Below, in pieces: positions 8,081 through 17,200 of a stretch of 28,895 bases of DNA. The stretch comes from Lysobacteraceae bacterium (GTDB lineage Bacteria > Pseudomonadota > Gammaproteobacteria > Xanthomonadales > Xanthomonadaceae): NCBI GenBank assembly GCA_003449195.1, contig DMID01000222.1, forward strand, positions 211-29,105. The letters run 5' to 3'. Under the pieces are notes generated by a model. It had not been told where the DNA came from, ran no database searches, and was given only the letters and a program-made list of their open reading frames with translations. Each line of letters starts with the position of its first letter. Within the stretch, counting starts at the first letter, position 1. Position numbers and translations under genes: made by a program.

Positions 8081-8796
8081 TCATCGGCGCCACCTCCTCC
8101 ATCGCCGAAGCCGCTGCGCGCGCTTATGCACGGCGCGCTGCGGCGCTGGTGCTTGTCGGCCGCAACCTCGTCCGCCTGCAAGCCATCGCCGACGATCTGG
8201 GCACGCGCGGTGCCCATGCCGTCCACCTGCACGCGATGGACGTCAACGAAACCGCCGCCCATGCCGGCATGCTCGATGCCGCCGTGCAGGCACTGGGCGG
8301 CATCGACGTGGTGCTGATCGCCCACGGCACTCTGCCCGACCAGGCCGCCTGCAATGCATCGGTGGATCTGTCGCTGCGCGAGTTCGCCACCAATGGCACC
8401 TCCACCATCGCCCTGTGCGCGCTGCTCGCGCAGAAACTGGAACCCGGCGCCACTCTGGCGGTGATTTCCTCGGTGGCCGGCGACCGCGGCCGCGCCAGCA
8501 ACTTCCTGTATGGCAGCGCCAAGGCCGCCGTCAGTGCCTACCTCAGCGGCCTCGGCCAATACCTGCATCCGCGCGGCATCAACGTGCTGACCATCAAGCC
8601 CGGCTTCGTCGATACGCCGATGACGGCGTCCTTCAAGAAGGGCGCCCTGTGGGCCACGCCCGAGCAAGTGGCGCGCGGCATCCTGCGCGCCACCGACAAG
8701 CGCAAGGCCGTCGCCTATCTGCCCTGGTTCTGGTGGGGCATCATGCAGGTCATCAAGCACATTCCCGAAGCTGCATTTCGCAGGATCAAGCTCTGA
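8065..8796 (+). CDS. DprE2-like short-chain dehydrogenase (keto-ribose reductase homologue)
   Basis: A 243-residue classical SDR. The cofactor motif GATSSIAE (8-15), NG at the strand-4 end, the Ser before VAGDRGR, and the YGSAK catalytic Tyr149/Lys153 are present. The block VAGDRGR.SNF.YGS.K is characteristic of DprE2 (Rv3791), which reduces decaprenyl-phosphoryl-2-keto-ribose to the arabinose product with NADH. Length is close to DprE2. The ATG has a GGAG site six bases upstream inside the end of the dprE1-like gene, and the two genes overlap by 16 bases. Pairing with the preceding gene gives a complete two-step C2 epimerase. The hydrophobic C-terminal stretch WFWWGIMQVI may hold the enzyme near the membrane. 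Confidence 0.88.
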   Translation: MQRILIIGATSSIAEAAARAYARRAAALVLVGRNLVRLQAIADDLGTRGAHAVHLHAMDVNETAAHAGMLDAAVQALGGIDVVLIAHGTLPDQAACNASVDLSLREFATNGTSTIALCALLAQKLEPGATLAVISSVAGDRGRASNFLYGSAKAAVSAYLSGLGQYLHPRGINVLTIKPGFVDTPMTASFKKGALWATPEQVARGILRATDKRKAVAYLPWFWWGIMQVIKHIPEAAFRRIKL

Positions 8797-8798
8797 AC

Positions 8799-9725
8799 AT
8801 GATCGACAAGAACGCAAAGATCGTCATTCCCGGTGCCGCCGGCCTCGTCGGGCAGAATCTCGTCGTCGAACCGTAACACCGGAGATATGCCAATCTCGTC
8901 GCCATCGACAAGCACGAACACAACCTCGGCATCCTCGCCCGGCTCCACCCGAACGTGCGCACGGTGGCGGCGTATATGGCGTAACCCGGCGAATTCGCCG
9001 GTGCCGCGCGCGTCGCGCAACTGCATGCGCAAATCACCGGCAAGACGTCGGAGCCGTTCATCCGCAACAACATCGATGCCACCGGCGGGTACTGGATGCC
9101 ATCCACAAACATTCGGCGCCCTATCTGGTGCACATTTCCTCGTCGGTGGTCAACTCGGTGGCCGCCGACGACGACACCAAGAAGGCGCAGGAAAAGCTGG
9201 TCGTCGAATCCGGCATCCGCCACTGCGTTCTCAAGCCCACGCTGATGTTCGGCTGGTTCGATCCCAAGCACCTGGGCTGGCTGTCACGCTTCATGGCCAA
9301 TACGCTGGTATCCCCGATTCCAGGCGACGGCAAGTTCATGCACCAGCCGCTGTACGAGCGCGATTTCTGCCGCTGCATCGCCAAGTGCATCGAGCGCGAG
9401 CCCGACAGGCAGGCCTACGACATCGTCGGCGATACGCATGTGGACCACCTCGACATCATCAAGATGATCCAACTTGTCAAGAAACTGCATACGCTGATCG
9501 TGCATATCCAGATCGGCTTCTTCGCCTTCCTGCTGCGCGTGTATTCGCTCCTCAGTTCCAAACCACCGTTCACCGCCGACCAGTTGAAGGCGCTCAGCGC
9601 CGGCGACGACTTCAAGGGCGTCGATACCGAAGCAGTGTTTGGCGTGCGCCAGACTCCGTTCGAGGACACGATACGCGAAAGCTATACCGATTCGCACTAC
9701 AGCCACCATCGTGCTCAAGCGCTGA
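8799..9725 (+). pseudogene. Degenerate NAD-dependent epimerase/dehydratase (extended SDR)
   Basis: Starting two bases after the SDR stop, the frame reads a clean extended-SDR N-terminus with GAAGLVGQN, the NAD-binding Gly motif. It then meets in-frame stops at 8874-8876 and 8982-8984. Coding similarity continues in the same frame through ITGKTSEPF to about 9083, where a missing C shifts the frame. The next part (VHISSSVVNSV to FEDTIRESYTD) reads in the second frame. An extra C near 9707 restores the first frame for the final IVLKR and a TGA at 9723-9725. The four lesions fall among otherwise conserved codons, so the gene was intact recently, or the assembly is faulty here. Its substrate is unknown; co-location with sugar genes suggests a sugar-nucleotide or lipid-linked sugar. 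Confidence 0.8.
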
Positions 9726-9750
9726 ACCGTCATCAAGAGACAAGAGATAT

Positions 9751-10771
9751 ATGAATACACTCGTGATCGTCGGTAGCGGCCTCATGGGCCTGATGGCTGC
9801 CATGGAATTGCTTAAGAAGGGCCACCAAGTTGACATCTACGAACGCGATGACCCCATCGGCGGCATGTCCGCGTACTTCGACTTCGACGGCCTGCGCATC
9901 GAGCACTACTACCACTTCATCTGCAAGACCGACTTCCCGCTGTTCAAGCTACTTGAGGACCTGAAGCTATCCGACCGGCTGCATTGGAGGGACACCAAGA
10001 TGGGGGACTACTATCAAGGCAAGCTGCACAAGTGGGGAACGCCGCTCGCGCTGCTCGGCTTCCCGCACCTGGGGCTGATCGACAAGATCCGCTACGCCTT
10101 GCACGTCATGCACACCAAGGGCATCAGCAACTGGACCACGCTCGACAAGGAGAATGCCCGCGACTGGATTACCCGCTGGATCGGCCCCAAGGCCTACAAG
10201 GTGATGTGGGAGAAGGCCTTCGCACTGAAGTTCTTTGAGTACCAGAACGACCTGTCCGCGTCGTGGATCGGCACCCGCATCAAGCGGGTGGCACTGTCGC
10301 GGCGAAATCTGTTCAATGAGCGCGCGGGCTATCTGGAGGGCGGCTCGGCCATGCTGCTCGAACGCATGGCGGTAGAAGTCACGCGCCTCGGCGCACGCAT
10401 CCTGCTGTCGCAACCGATCTGGCAAGGGCGCCGGCTAGCACATCGTGTATGCACCCTATTACATGCCCAAGACTCACCCGAAGTGGAAATGGAGCAACCA
10501 GCAGCTGATCGATCAAGTCATCAACTGTTTACCGATGATCCACCCAGCCTTCAAGCCCGAGTGGATCCACACGACCCATTGCCATCGCTACGAATACGCG
10601 CAGACCATCTGCCCGCCGGGCTTTCAAGACATGCTGCCACCGATGAAAACCACTCTGCCGAGTTTCTACATAAAGAATACGGCGTACTACAACCCAGAAG
10701 ATCGCTCGATCAACGAGAACATCGATATGGCTGCGAAGCTGGCCGCGGTCGGAACGGCACACATATCGTGA
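9751..10771 (+). pseudogene. Degenerate FAD/NAD(P)-dependent oxidoreductase with internal deletion
   Basis: The ATG at 9751 opens a Rossmann FAD motif (VGSGLMGL, residues 7-14) and ERDDPIGGMSAYF, typical of amine-oxidase/protoporphyrinogen-oxidase-type or UDP-galactopyranose-mutase-like flavoproteins. Similarity runs to about residue 222 (GARILLSQP). The C-terminal part (YAPYYMPKTHPKW, CPPGFQD, YNPEDRSI) then resumes near 10439 in another frame. The piece between, roughly 90-100 residues judged from the family length I know, is missing. The first frame stays open by chance to 10788, but that translation is meaningless. With its decayed neighbour it suggests that one branch of the locus was lost. 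A functional truncated protein is unlikely because both the frame and the central domain are broken. Confidence 0.8.
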
Positions 10772-10781
10772 GCCTAAAAAC

Positions 10782-11177
10782 ATGCTGAGCCGACAGTTCA
10801 CGATGTTTCTTCTGGTCGGTGGTCTAGCCGCTTCCGTCAATTTTGGATCTAGAATCGCACTGAGCGCAGTGCTCGGCTACGTCCCGTCGATCATCGTTGC
10901 GTATTGCCTTGGCATGGCGATCGCGTTCGTGCTAAACCGCGCAGTCGTTTTCAAATCCGCCAGCAACGCCCTCCACCACCAAGCCGCATGGTTCGTTGCA
11001 ATCAACCTGCTGGCGATACTTCAGACGTTACTGGTCAGCTTAGCACTGGCGCGCCGGGTGCTGCCCGGCATGGGACTCGAACAACATGCAGAGACCATTG
11101 CGCATGCGGTGGGCATCACCGCGCCTGTGGTCACCAGCTACTTCGGGCATAAGTATCTTTCGTTCTCAGCCCGATAG
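10782..11177 (+). CDS. GtrA family membrane protein (putative lipid-linked sugar flippase)
   Basis: A 131-residue protein with four predicted membrane helices and the GtrA pattern: FLLVGGLAA near the start, FVLNRAVVF in the middle, and a final SYFGHKYLSFS. GtrA proteins are thought to move polyprenyl-phosphate sugars across the inner membrane. The mycobacterial member Rv3789 lies beside dprE1/dprE2 and is linked to decaprenyl-phosphoryl-arabinose, which fits the neighbourhood here. It is followed 47 bases later by a polytopic GT-C-like gene, as in gtrA-gtr glucosylation cassettes. No strong ribosome site is visible. Its base composition looks less GC-rich than the flanking housekeeping genes. 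Confidence 0.85.
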   Translation: MLSRQFTMFLLVGGLAASVNFGSRIALSAVLGYVPSIIVAYCLGMAIAFVLNRAVVFKSASNALHHQAAWFVAINLLAILQTLLVSLALARRVLPGMGLEQHAETIAHAVGITAPVVTSYFGHKYLSFSAR

Positions 11178-11224
11178 CCCGCTTGCCGCTTTTATTCCGT
11201 CCGCCAGTCGTCGAATACAGAACT

Positions 11225-12523
11225 ATGGAAAGTCCGAAAATGCCCCCCCCCGCGCACACTACAACGCCCCAAAACAGCTGGATCACCAGAGAAAGGATAG
11301 CGTTCTTCCTGATCATCTTGGTCGCAATGGCCTACAAGAGCAATGATGCGCTGAGCAACCCCCAATTCTGGGCAGAGGACGCAACTATCTTCTTCAAGGA
11401 GCAGTTCGGTACGTCGCTGCCTCAGTTCTTCACTCCGTATGCCGGGTATCTGCACTTTGTGCCGAGGTTGGTTGCGTGGATTGCGTCATGGCTTTCCGCC
11501 ACGAAAGCGCCGTTGATCTACAACGCTTCGGCAATTTTATTGGCGACCGCGGCCATCGTTGTGACCTGCAGCCGCATGAAGTCATATGTGCCAGTGTGGA
11601 TCGTAGCGCTGTCATTTCTGGCCGTTCCGGGCAGCGGCGAGATACTGGGCAACATCACCAACGCCCAGTGGTTCCTTCAGTTTGCCCTGGCGGCCCTTTG
11701 CCTCACCCCTATGCAGGTCGCGTGCGGCTGGATGGTGTGGATGCGCCCGTTGGCGGCCCTTGCCATGGCGCTTACGGGCCCATTCTCTATCGTCCTGGCG
11801 TTGATCATTGCGAGCATTCTAGCTACCGCCTACCTGTTGCGACGGATCAAGCTGGACCCGTTCAATGGAGCCCTTGGTGAGTTCGCTGCAACACGCGATT
11901 GGGCGGCCTTGACAGCAACATGCTTCGGCGCCATCGTCCAAGCAGCCTTTGTCATCACGCATCCCCCGGTCAAAGGGGAAGGCCAAGACGGTCTTTTCCC
12001 GCTGCTCAAGATCACGTTCGGCGAGCTGGTTCCCATTCATACCTTCGGCAGCTCCTTCCTGACTGCGACCGCATGGTTGCTGTTGTTCGCCGTGATCATC
12101 GGAACGTTGGTTTTCTCAAAGCGGATCGAAGGACGCTCTCGCCTGATCGTGCTCGGCTTTGTCGCCTTCGCAGCGGCAGAAACATTCGCACCTGTGAGGC
12201 TGAAGGAGGTCGCTCCCCTCTACCAATTCATGCTGGCTGACCGCTATTTCTATCTGGTCAAGGTTGTGCTGTGGTGGGCGGCATGGCTGTCGATGTCAGG
12301 CGGCAGCCGTCGGAGTCGTTGGAATGCCAGTGTCGCCACGACGGCGCTGCTCTGCCTGGTGGCCGTGACCAACCAACAGTACCTGCGCCGCCCCGCGTTC
12401 GTCGATTTCGATTGGCGGAGCCACGCAAAGCAGCTAGAAACACCTGGTTCGTATACGGTTCCGCTCAATCCCCAGGGCTGGGGAGTGATCATCGATTCGA
12501 AAGCTTCTGAGAGTGACCAATGA
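11225..12523 (+). CDS. Polytopic membrane protein, GT-C glycosyltransferase-like
   Basis: A protein of about 432 residues with roughly ten hydrophobic segments. After the first helix comes QFWAEDATIFF (WAED at 49-52), where paired acidic residues in the first periplasmic loop resemble the catalytic site of GT-C enzymes that use polyprenyl-phosphate sugars. I do not recognise a named family. Following GtrA and the arabinose-donor-like genes, it is the best candidate to transfer that sugar in the periplasm (inference). Start choice is uncertain: 11183, 11225 and 11240 are all in frame, and the last has GGAAAG about seven bases upstream. A run of nine C lies right after the start codons. The stop overlaps the next start as ATGA, so translation is coupled to the acyltransferase. 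Confidence 0.65.
   Translation: MESPKMPPPAHTTTPQNSWITRERIAFFLIILVAMAYKSNDALSNPQFWAEDATIFFKEQFGTSLPQFFTPYAGYLHFVPRLVAWIASWLSATKAPLIYNASAILLATAAIVVTCSRMKSYVPVWIVALSFLAVPGSGEILGNITNAQWFLQFALAALCLTPMQVACGWMVWMRPLAALAMALTGPFSIVLALIIASILATAYLLRRIKLDPFNGALGEFAATRDWAALTATCFGAIVQAAFVITHPPVKGEGQDGLFPLLKITFGELVPIHTFGSSFLTATAWLLLFAVIIGTLVFSKRIEGRSRLIVLGFVAFAAAETFAPVRLKEVAPLYQFMLADRYFYLVKVVLWWAAWLSMSGGSRRSRWNASVATTALLCLVAVTNQQYLRRPAFVDFDWRSHAKQLETPGSYTVPLNPQGWGVIIDSKASESDQ
11243..11251 (+). repeat. Poly-C tract (9 C) at the start of the GT-C-like gene
   Basis: Nine consecutive C residues encode three prolines just after the candidate start codons. Such tracts are hotspots for slipped-strand mispairing; a gain or loss of one C would put the whole 430-residue protein out of frame. 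It is also a common site of sequencing error. Confidence 0.7.
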
Positions 12524-13617
12524 GCCCAAACGCGCGCAGCAACAACTTTGATGCCCTCAGGCTTATCGGCGCGCTGCTAGTGGCATTGGGTCATTCAATG
12601 GACATCGCTCTGGGGTATGACGGACTCGGAAGGGCCACCAACAATCAGAGCTTCGGCGGACTCGGGCTAAATATCTTTTGCACCATCAGTGGGTTTCTCA
12701 TTGCCAAGAGCAGATTCAGGAACGACGCAATGCCGTTCTTCGAGGCTCGCGCCCTACGCATCTTTCCAGCCCTCTGGGTGGCGTTGCCGTTGCTTGCGTT
12801 TGGACTGGGACCGATGTTCACCTCGCTCCCGCTGCACGAGTACCTTACCCATCCAGACACTTGGTCGTTCCTCGCAACGGCCGCTGTGTTCCCACTGAAT
12901 CCGAGTCTGCCTGGGACGTTCGGCGGCGCGCCGCTGGTGGGCCAGCTATACTCTCTGACCGCCGAACTCGGCTTCTATATTCTTGTTGGGCTGTTCGGAG
13001 GCTGGCGCCACTTCCCCAAGCTAGTCGCGGTACTGTTTGTCGCGGTAGTCGCCATCTTTGTAAGAACTGACTATGGCTCGCTCCCGTTCTCGCATATCTT
13101 CATTGTTTACACTGGCAGCCTTGTCACCTTCTTCTTCCCCGTACGCTTGGGCCTTACCTGTGTTTACTATCTGCTGGCAGGGTGCCTACTGGCTATTGCT
13201 GGCCCGTCGCTAGAGAAACTGAAGAAGCTCGGCTGGGTGCTATTCCCCATCTGGCTGCTCGCGCTCACTGGCCATGACAGGCGTGTTTATGACATGGTCG
13301 AGTTCGCCACGCTTCCGGTCGTGATTCTGGCCGTAGGCATGGCATCACGTTTCACGCTGAGGATCCCCGACTGGTTCGGGGACATCTCGTACGGTATGTA
13401 CATCTACCACTTCGCGATTGCCCTTGCGTTGGTTCAGATCATGCCCTCGTCGCTATCAGGCTGGGCTACCATCGCGCTAGCACTTGCGCTTTCCACCACT
13501 GCGGGCTGGGCTTCGTTCAGGCTTGTGGAGAAGCGTGCGCTCTCCCTGAAGCGACCCTCCCGCACCGCTTCTCCTGAGGCGTCCGTGTCCGAGCGCGCCG
13601 CCCATCAACCTTCGTAG
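12520..13617 (+). CDS. Acyltransferase 3 family membrane protein (OafA/OacA type)
   Basis: A 365-residue integral membrane O-acyltransferase. It starts with the family signature NNFDALRLIGALLVALGH, where His25 matches the proposed catalytic histidine, then ISGFLIAKS, the R-R motif RALRIFPALW (77-86), and SYGMYIYH near the C-terminus, with about ten membrane helices. Relatives such as OafA acetylate O-antigen sugars from acetyl-CoA. It lacks the fused SGNH domain found in longer members. The start overlaps the preceding stop (ATGA) and its TAG stop forms part of the ribosome site of the next gene, so the three genes are read as a unit. The likely role is acetylation of the polysaccharide or its side group. 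Confidence 0.9.
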   Translation: MSPNARSNNFDALRLIGALLVALGHSMDIALGYDGLGRATNNQSFGGLGLNIFCTISGFLIAKSRFRNDAMPFFEARALRIFPALWVALPLLAFGLGPMFTSLPLHEYLTHPDTWSFLATAAVFPLNPSLPGTFGGAPLVGQLYSLTAELGFYILVGLFGGWRHFPKLVAVLFVAVVAIFVRTDYGSLPFSHIFIVYTGSLVTFFFPVRLGLTCVYYLLAGCLLAIAGPSLEKLKKLGWVLFPIWLLALTGHDRRVYDMVEFATLPVVILAVGMASRFTLRIPDWFGDISYGMYIYHFAIALALVQIMPSSLSGWATIALALALSTTAGWASFRLVEKRALSLKRPSRTASPEASVSERAAHQPS

Positions 13618-13626
13618 GAGATTCCA

Positions 13627-14154
13627 TTGATTTCTTCAACGCGACTATACCTTGCGCTGGCCCTAGCCCTAAGCCTTGCGGTGACCAGCTGTAAATTAGA
13701 GAATCCCGGCGCCGCCACGGAAACCCCGGCGCCAGCGAGTACCGATAACCAGGCCGTCAAGTTGGATGCCGGCCTGAGGGCTACCAATAACGATGCGCTC
13801 CAGTGCCACCTGGATCTTGCATCCGGTCTGCCGGTTTCTGGTCCCGTGGTGGTTCGCCGCGGTCAGGGAGCCTCTTTCGAAGGCTGGGCGTTCGAGAAGG
13901 GCCAGGGAGTGCTGGCAGACAGCCAACTGGTGTTCCAAGGCACCACTGGGTCGTATCACGCCAAGGTGAAGGGCGGCGCCGCACGACCGGACGTTGCAAA
14001 TGCGTTTGGTTCGGAGCTGGGCAACGCAGGCTTCACCACCGTCGTGGATATCTCAAACGTGATCGCAGGCGACTACGCGCTGTGGCTTACCACGGGCATG
14101 GAAGCGTCCGACAGGGCCTGCGACCTCAAGACCACCGTGAAGATCGAGGACTGA
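13627..14154 (+). CDS. Predicted lipoprotein of unknown function
   Basis: A 175-residue protein. The start is TTG at 13627, fixed by a strong AGGAG site (13616-13620) six bases upstream; no ATG fits. A hydrophobic signal peptide ends in VTSC, a lipobox with Cys22 as the probable lipidated residue, followed by a Pro/Ala/Thr-rich linker (about 25-40). The rest contains FEGWAFEKGQ, DVANAFG and GDYALWL, and two cysteines (in QCHL and RACDL) that could form a disulfide. This beta-rich pattern resembles short periplasmic modules that also occur fused to membrane glycosyltransferases and acyltransferases, but I do not recognise a named family. It is the last gene of the plus-strand run, and a terminator follows within 40 bases. 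Confidence 0.75.
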   Translation: MISSTRLYLALALALSLAVTSCKLENPGAATETPAPASTDNQAVKLDAGLRATNNDALQCHLDLASGLPVSGPVVVRRGQGASFEGWAFEKGQGVLADSQLVFQGTTGSYHAKVKGGAARPDVANAFGSELGNAGFTTVVDISNVIAGDYALWLTTGMEASDRACDLKTTVKIED

Positions 14155-14185
14155 CTCGATACTGCAGGAGCATTGCCGATAAGAG

Positions 14186-14223
14186 AAGAAGGAGCCGGTG
14201 ACCGCCGGCTCCTCTCTTGTTGG
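14186..14223. terminator. Bidirectional hairpin terminator between converging operons
   Basis: A perfect eight-bp stem (14191-14198 with 14205-14212) with loop TGACCG is flanked by a purine-rich side AGAAGAA and a pyrimidine-rich side TCTCTTGTT. It lies between the lipoprotein stop (14154) and the stop of the converging large glycosyltransferase (14232). The pyrimidine run follows the stem in the plus direction; the minus direction reads a less perfect tract. Confidence 0.75.
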
Positions 14224-14231
14224 GCTGCAAA

Positions 14232-17200
14232 TCACGCCTGCCCGGATGCACAGGCCTCCACCGCCCGGCGCATCGATGCGAAGCGATCAGCAACGGCCCT
14301 GTCGAAGTCGCCACGGAAATCGATGGCTCTCGCGGCAACGGCCACCTGATGGCGCAGATCCCGGTCGGAAACCAGGCGGTCCAGGACCTCGAACCAGTCG
14401 CTGGACTGTTCGGCAACCAGCATGCCGTTCACCCAATGGGTGACAGTCGACCGGTAGGGCTCAAGATCCGACACCACAGGCGCTAGGCCCAAGGCAGCGT
14501 AATCGAGCACTTTGATCTCGCTCTTGCTTCTGTTGAATCGAGTATCGCGCAACGGCGAGATGCCGATGTCGAACGGCTTGATTGAACCGATCCAAGACGC
14601 GAATGCCGGATACGAGCCGCCCACAGATGGTGGAACGGCAACGGCCGAATACCACTCCCGGGTTGCCGCGCCCTCCTTGACCCCGATCAGAGATATATCC
14701 ACACTGCTGCCGTGCTTGTTCTTGAGCTCCTTCAGTCCGTCCGAGACCATCACAAGGTCGTCATTGTGCGTCATGGTTCCCATGTAGAGGATACGGACCG
14801 GATCGGATAGGCCTGACGTAGGCGGTCGCTGCAGGGCGGCTTCCCACACAGCAGGATCCAGCGCATTGCGGTGAACCTCCACGTTGGAGGCGCCCGCCGC
14901 CTGAAGCTCACTGCACAATGTCGGCGTGGATGCCCAGATCACATCGGCGCTTGCGCTGAAGTGATGCACCACGGCTAGAAGCGGTTGGTATCTGCCATTT
15001 TCCGCATGCAGATCCAATGCAGTCAGGTTATCGTCCAGATCGTAGATAAGCGGAATTCTGTGCACTGCGGCGTACGCGGAAAGCGCTTCCGCTTCAGCCA
15101 ACATGGTGACGGCGGTCCGGTGGGTCACGATGATGTCGGCTCGATAGCGGACCACGTCCTTTGCCCGCACATAGCGAACAAACACCTGCCCCCGAGCCTG
15201 CATCGCGTCGAAGAACGCCATCAGACGAATATAGGCACATGGACTGGGTGTGTCGTGCCCGATCTCCATCACCACCAGGATGCGCAGCCGATCGACGGGC
15301 AACCGTGGCTGCTGCACTGGCAGGCGCTGCATTGCTTCCTGTGAGTAGCCCGCGTCAGGTCCGGACGCCGGGATCGACGCCGTCCGTTCGGGAAACAGTG
15401 TCCCGGTGTGGACGTTCTCACCGAGAACGTCGCGGAGCGCCAGAAGCCGCGTCACAAGCGCGTCAGGCGCAATATCGGCAGGAATCAGGAACGACCAGGG
15501 GCGCCCACTTACGCGCTCAGAGAACGCACCCACATCTGGCACGATAACGGGCAATCCTGCCTCGAGGCCGGCACTGAGCGTATAGCTGTAGGTCTCTGGC
15601 CAACGCGATGCGAAAAGCAGTACGTCCGGCTTCTCGTTGTCCAGAATGGTGGCAAGCTCGTCCTCAAGGTACCGCCCGGTCGTGCGGATCGCCGCCACGC
15701 TCGAAGGCGGAAGCTCTCCCTGCGGGTCACCGATGACGATGAACTCGATGGGTAGGTTCCGCTCCAGTGCGGTGATCGCCGCATCAATCACCAGCTCACG
15801 CCCCTTGTGTCGGGCAAGCACGCCGATGACACCAACCCGGAGTACGTCTTCCGCGTCCAAGCGGCGCTGCGGGCGTGCGTGACGCCACTTCAGCGACGTC
15901 TCTTCATGGTAAACCACCGTCACATTCGCATCCGGCGCATAGCCCTTGATGCGTTCGGCCACGTCGATACTGGGCGCGATGACGCGGCGCGCATCGCGAA
16001 GCACCCATTCGTAGCGAAGCCGCCATGAGCGGATATCGCCTACGCCGCGCCTGTCGTTGCGCAAAATGCATGCATTGCATCCGGCCGAATCGGGCTCTCC
16101 GCAGTACGAGACACCGTCGCTGGACAGGTTGATCTGTGGGCAGACCGTAAAATAGTCATGTACGGTAAAGTCAAAGGGAACACCCAGCGCAGCCAACGCC
16201 TGCTCGACCTCGGGGCCGTAGCCGTAAAGATGATGAACGTGCACGGCCGTTACGGGGAACACAGCAAGCAGTGCAGCCAGCTCATCGCCGTTCGAGAACG
16301 CAAAATCGACGGTGATGTCGCTGTAGTCGTCCCATGCCCGTAGCGCGACCCCCGACGAAGACGAGATCGCCGAAGGCCGCATAGTCAAAATCTTGTAGTC
16401 CTTCGCATAGCGCTTGGTCAGTTCCTGCACATGCCGCTCGGTGCCACCACCAAGCCCATGGCTTACGAGCAGCATCACTTTCGCCCTCTGCATCTTCCAG
16501 AGCTGCGCCGTGATCGCGAGACGATAAACACGTCCCGGATCTTCTGCGACGTGACTCGCAACCTCGAGATTGTAGCGGGGGTGCTTGCGAAGCAATGCCG
16601 TAGCGCCAGCCTGCTTGGCGGCGGTCGCCCCGTCGGCGAAGCTCACCTCGCCGGCGTGAAACACGAACGTATCCAACGCCAGGATGTTTTTCCAGCCGTT
16701 TTCCATGGCGCGCATGCAGAGGTCGTTTTCTTCGCCGTAGCCTTTGCCGAACGCGTCCTCATCGAGGAGTCCGACCTCATCAAGGCATGCGCGCTTGACC
16801 AGCATGCAGTAACCGACGCCGGTCGGGATGGAGACACTGCGTCCGAGATTCGCGTCAGCGCAAACCTGGTCCATTTCCTCCACGGAAACGCCTGCGGGCA
16901 ACTTCCGTCGCCCGGAAAACTCCGGGTAGCTGCAGATGGTCGCGTTGTTGGACAACGGGGTGACCGTCGCGACCCGCGGATCCAGATCGGCATGCGCAAC
17001 GATCCGATCGAGCCAGTCGTTGGCCACCTCGGTGTCGCTGTTGAGCAACAGCACGTCATTCTCGAGACCGAGCGCCATACCCCGATTAGCCGTGCCGACG
17101 AAACCCAGGTTGACCTCATTCTTGAGCAGCAGGAACCCGAACCTAGCCGCGGCCTGCTCAAGATAGACATTCATCTCCGGATCCGGAGAACAGTCGTTGA

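Noticed and set aside
9083..9725. Second half of the epimerase as a stand-alone small gene starting at 9128
   Set aside because: It lacks the NAD-binding half, has no ribosome site at that ATG, and its own 3' end is frameshifted, so it is better read as part of one pseudogene.
10430..10788. Continuation of the FAD oxidoreductase first frame to 10788
   Set aside because: The translated sequence after the junction is low-complexity and unlike the family, while the true C-terminus is readable in the neighbouring frame.
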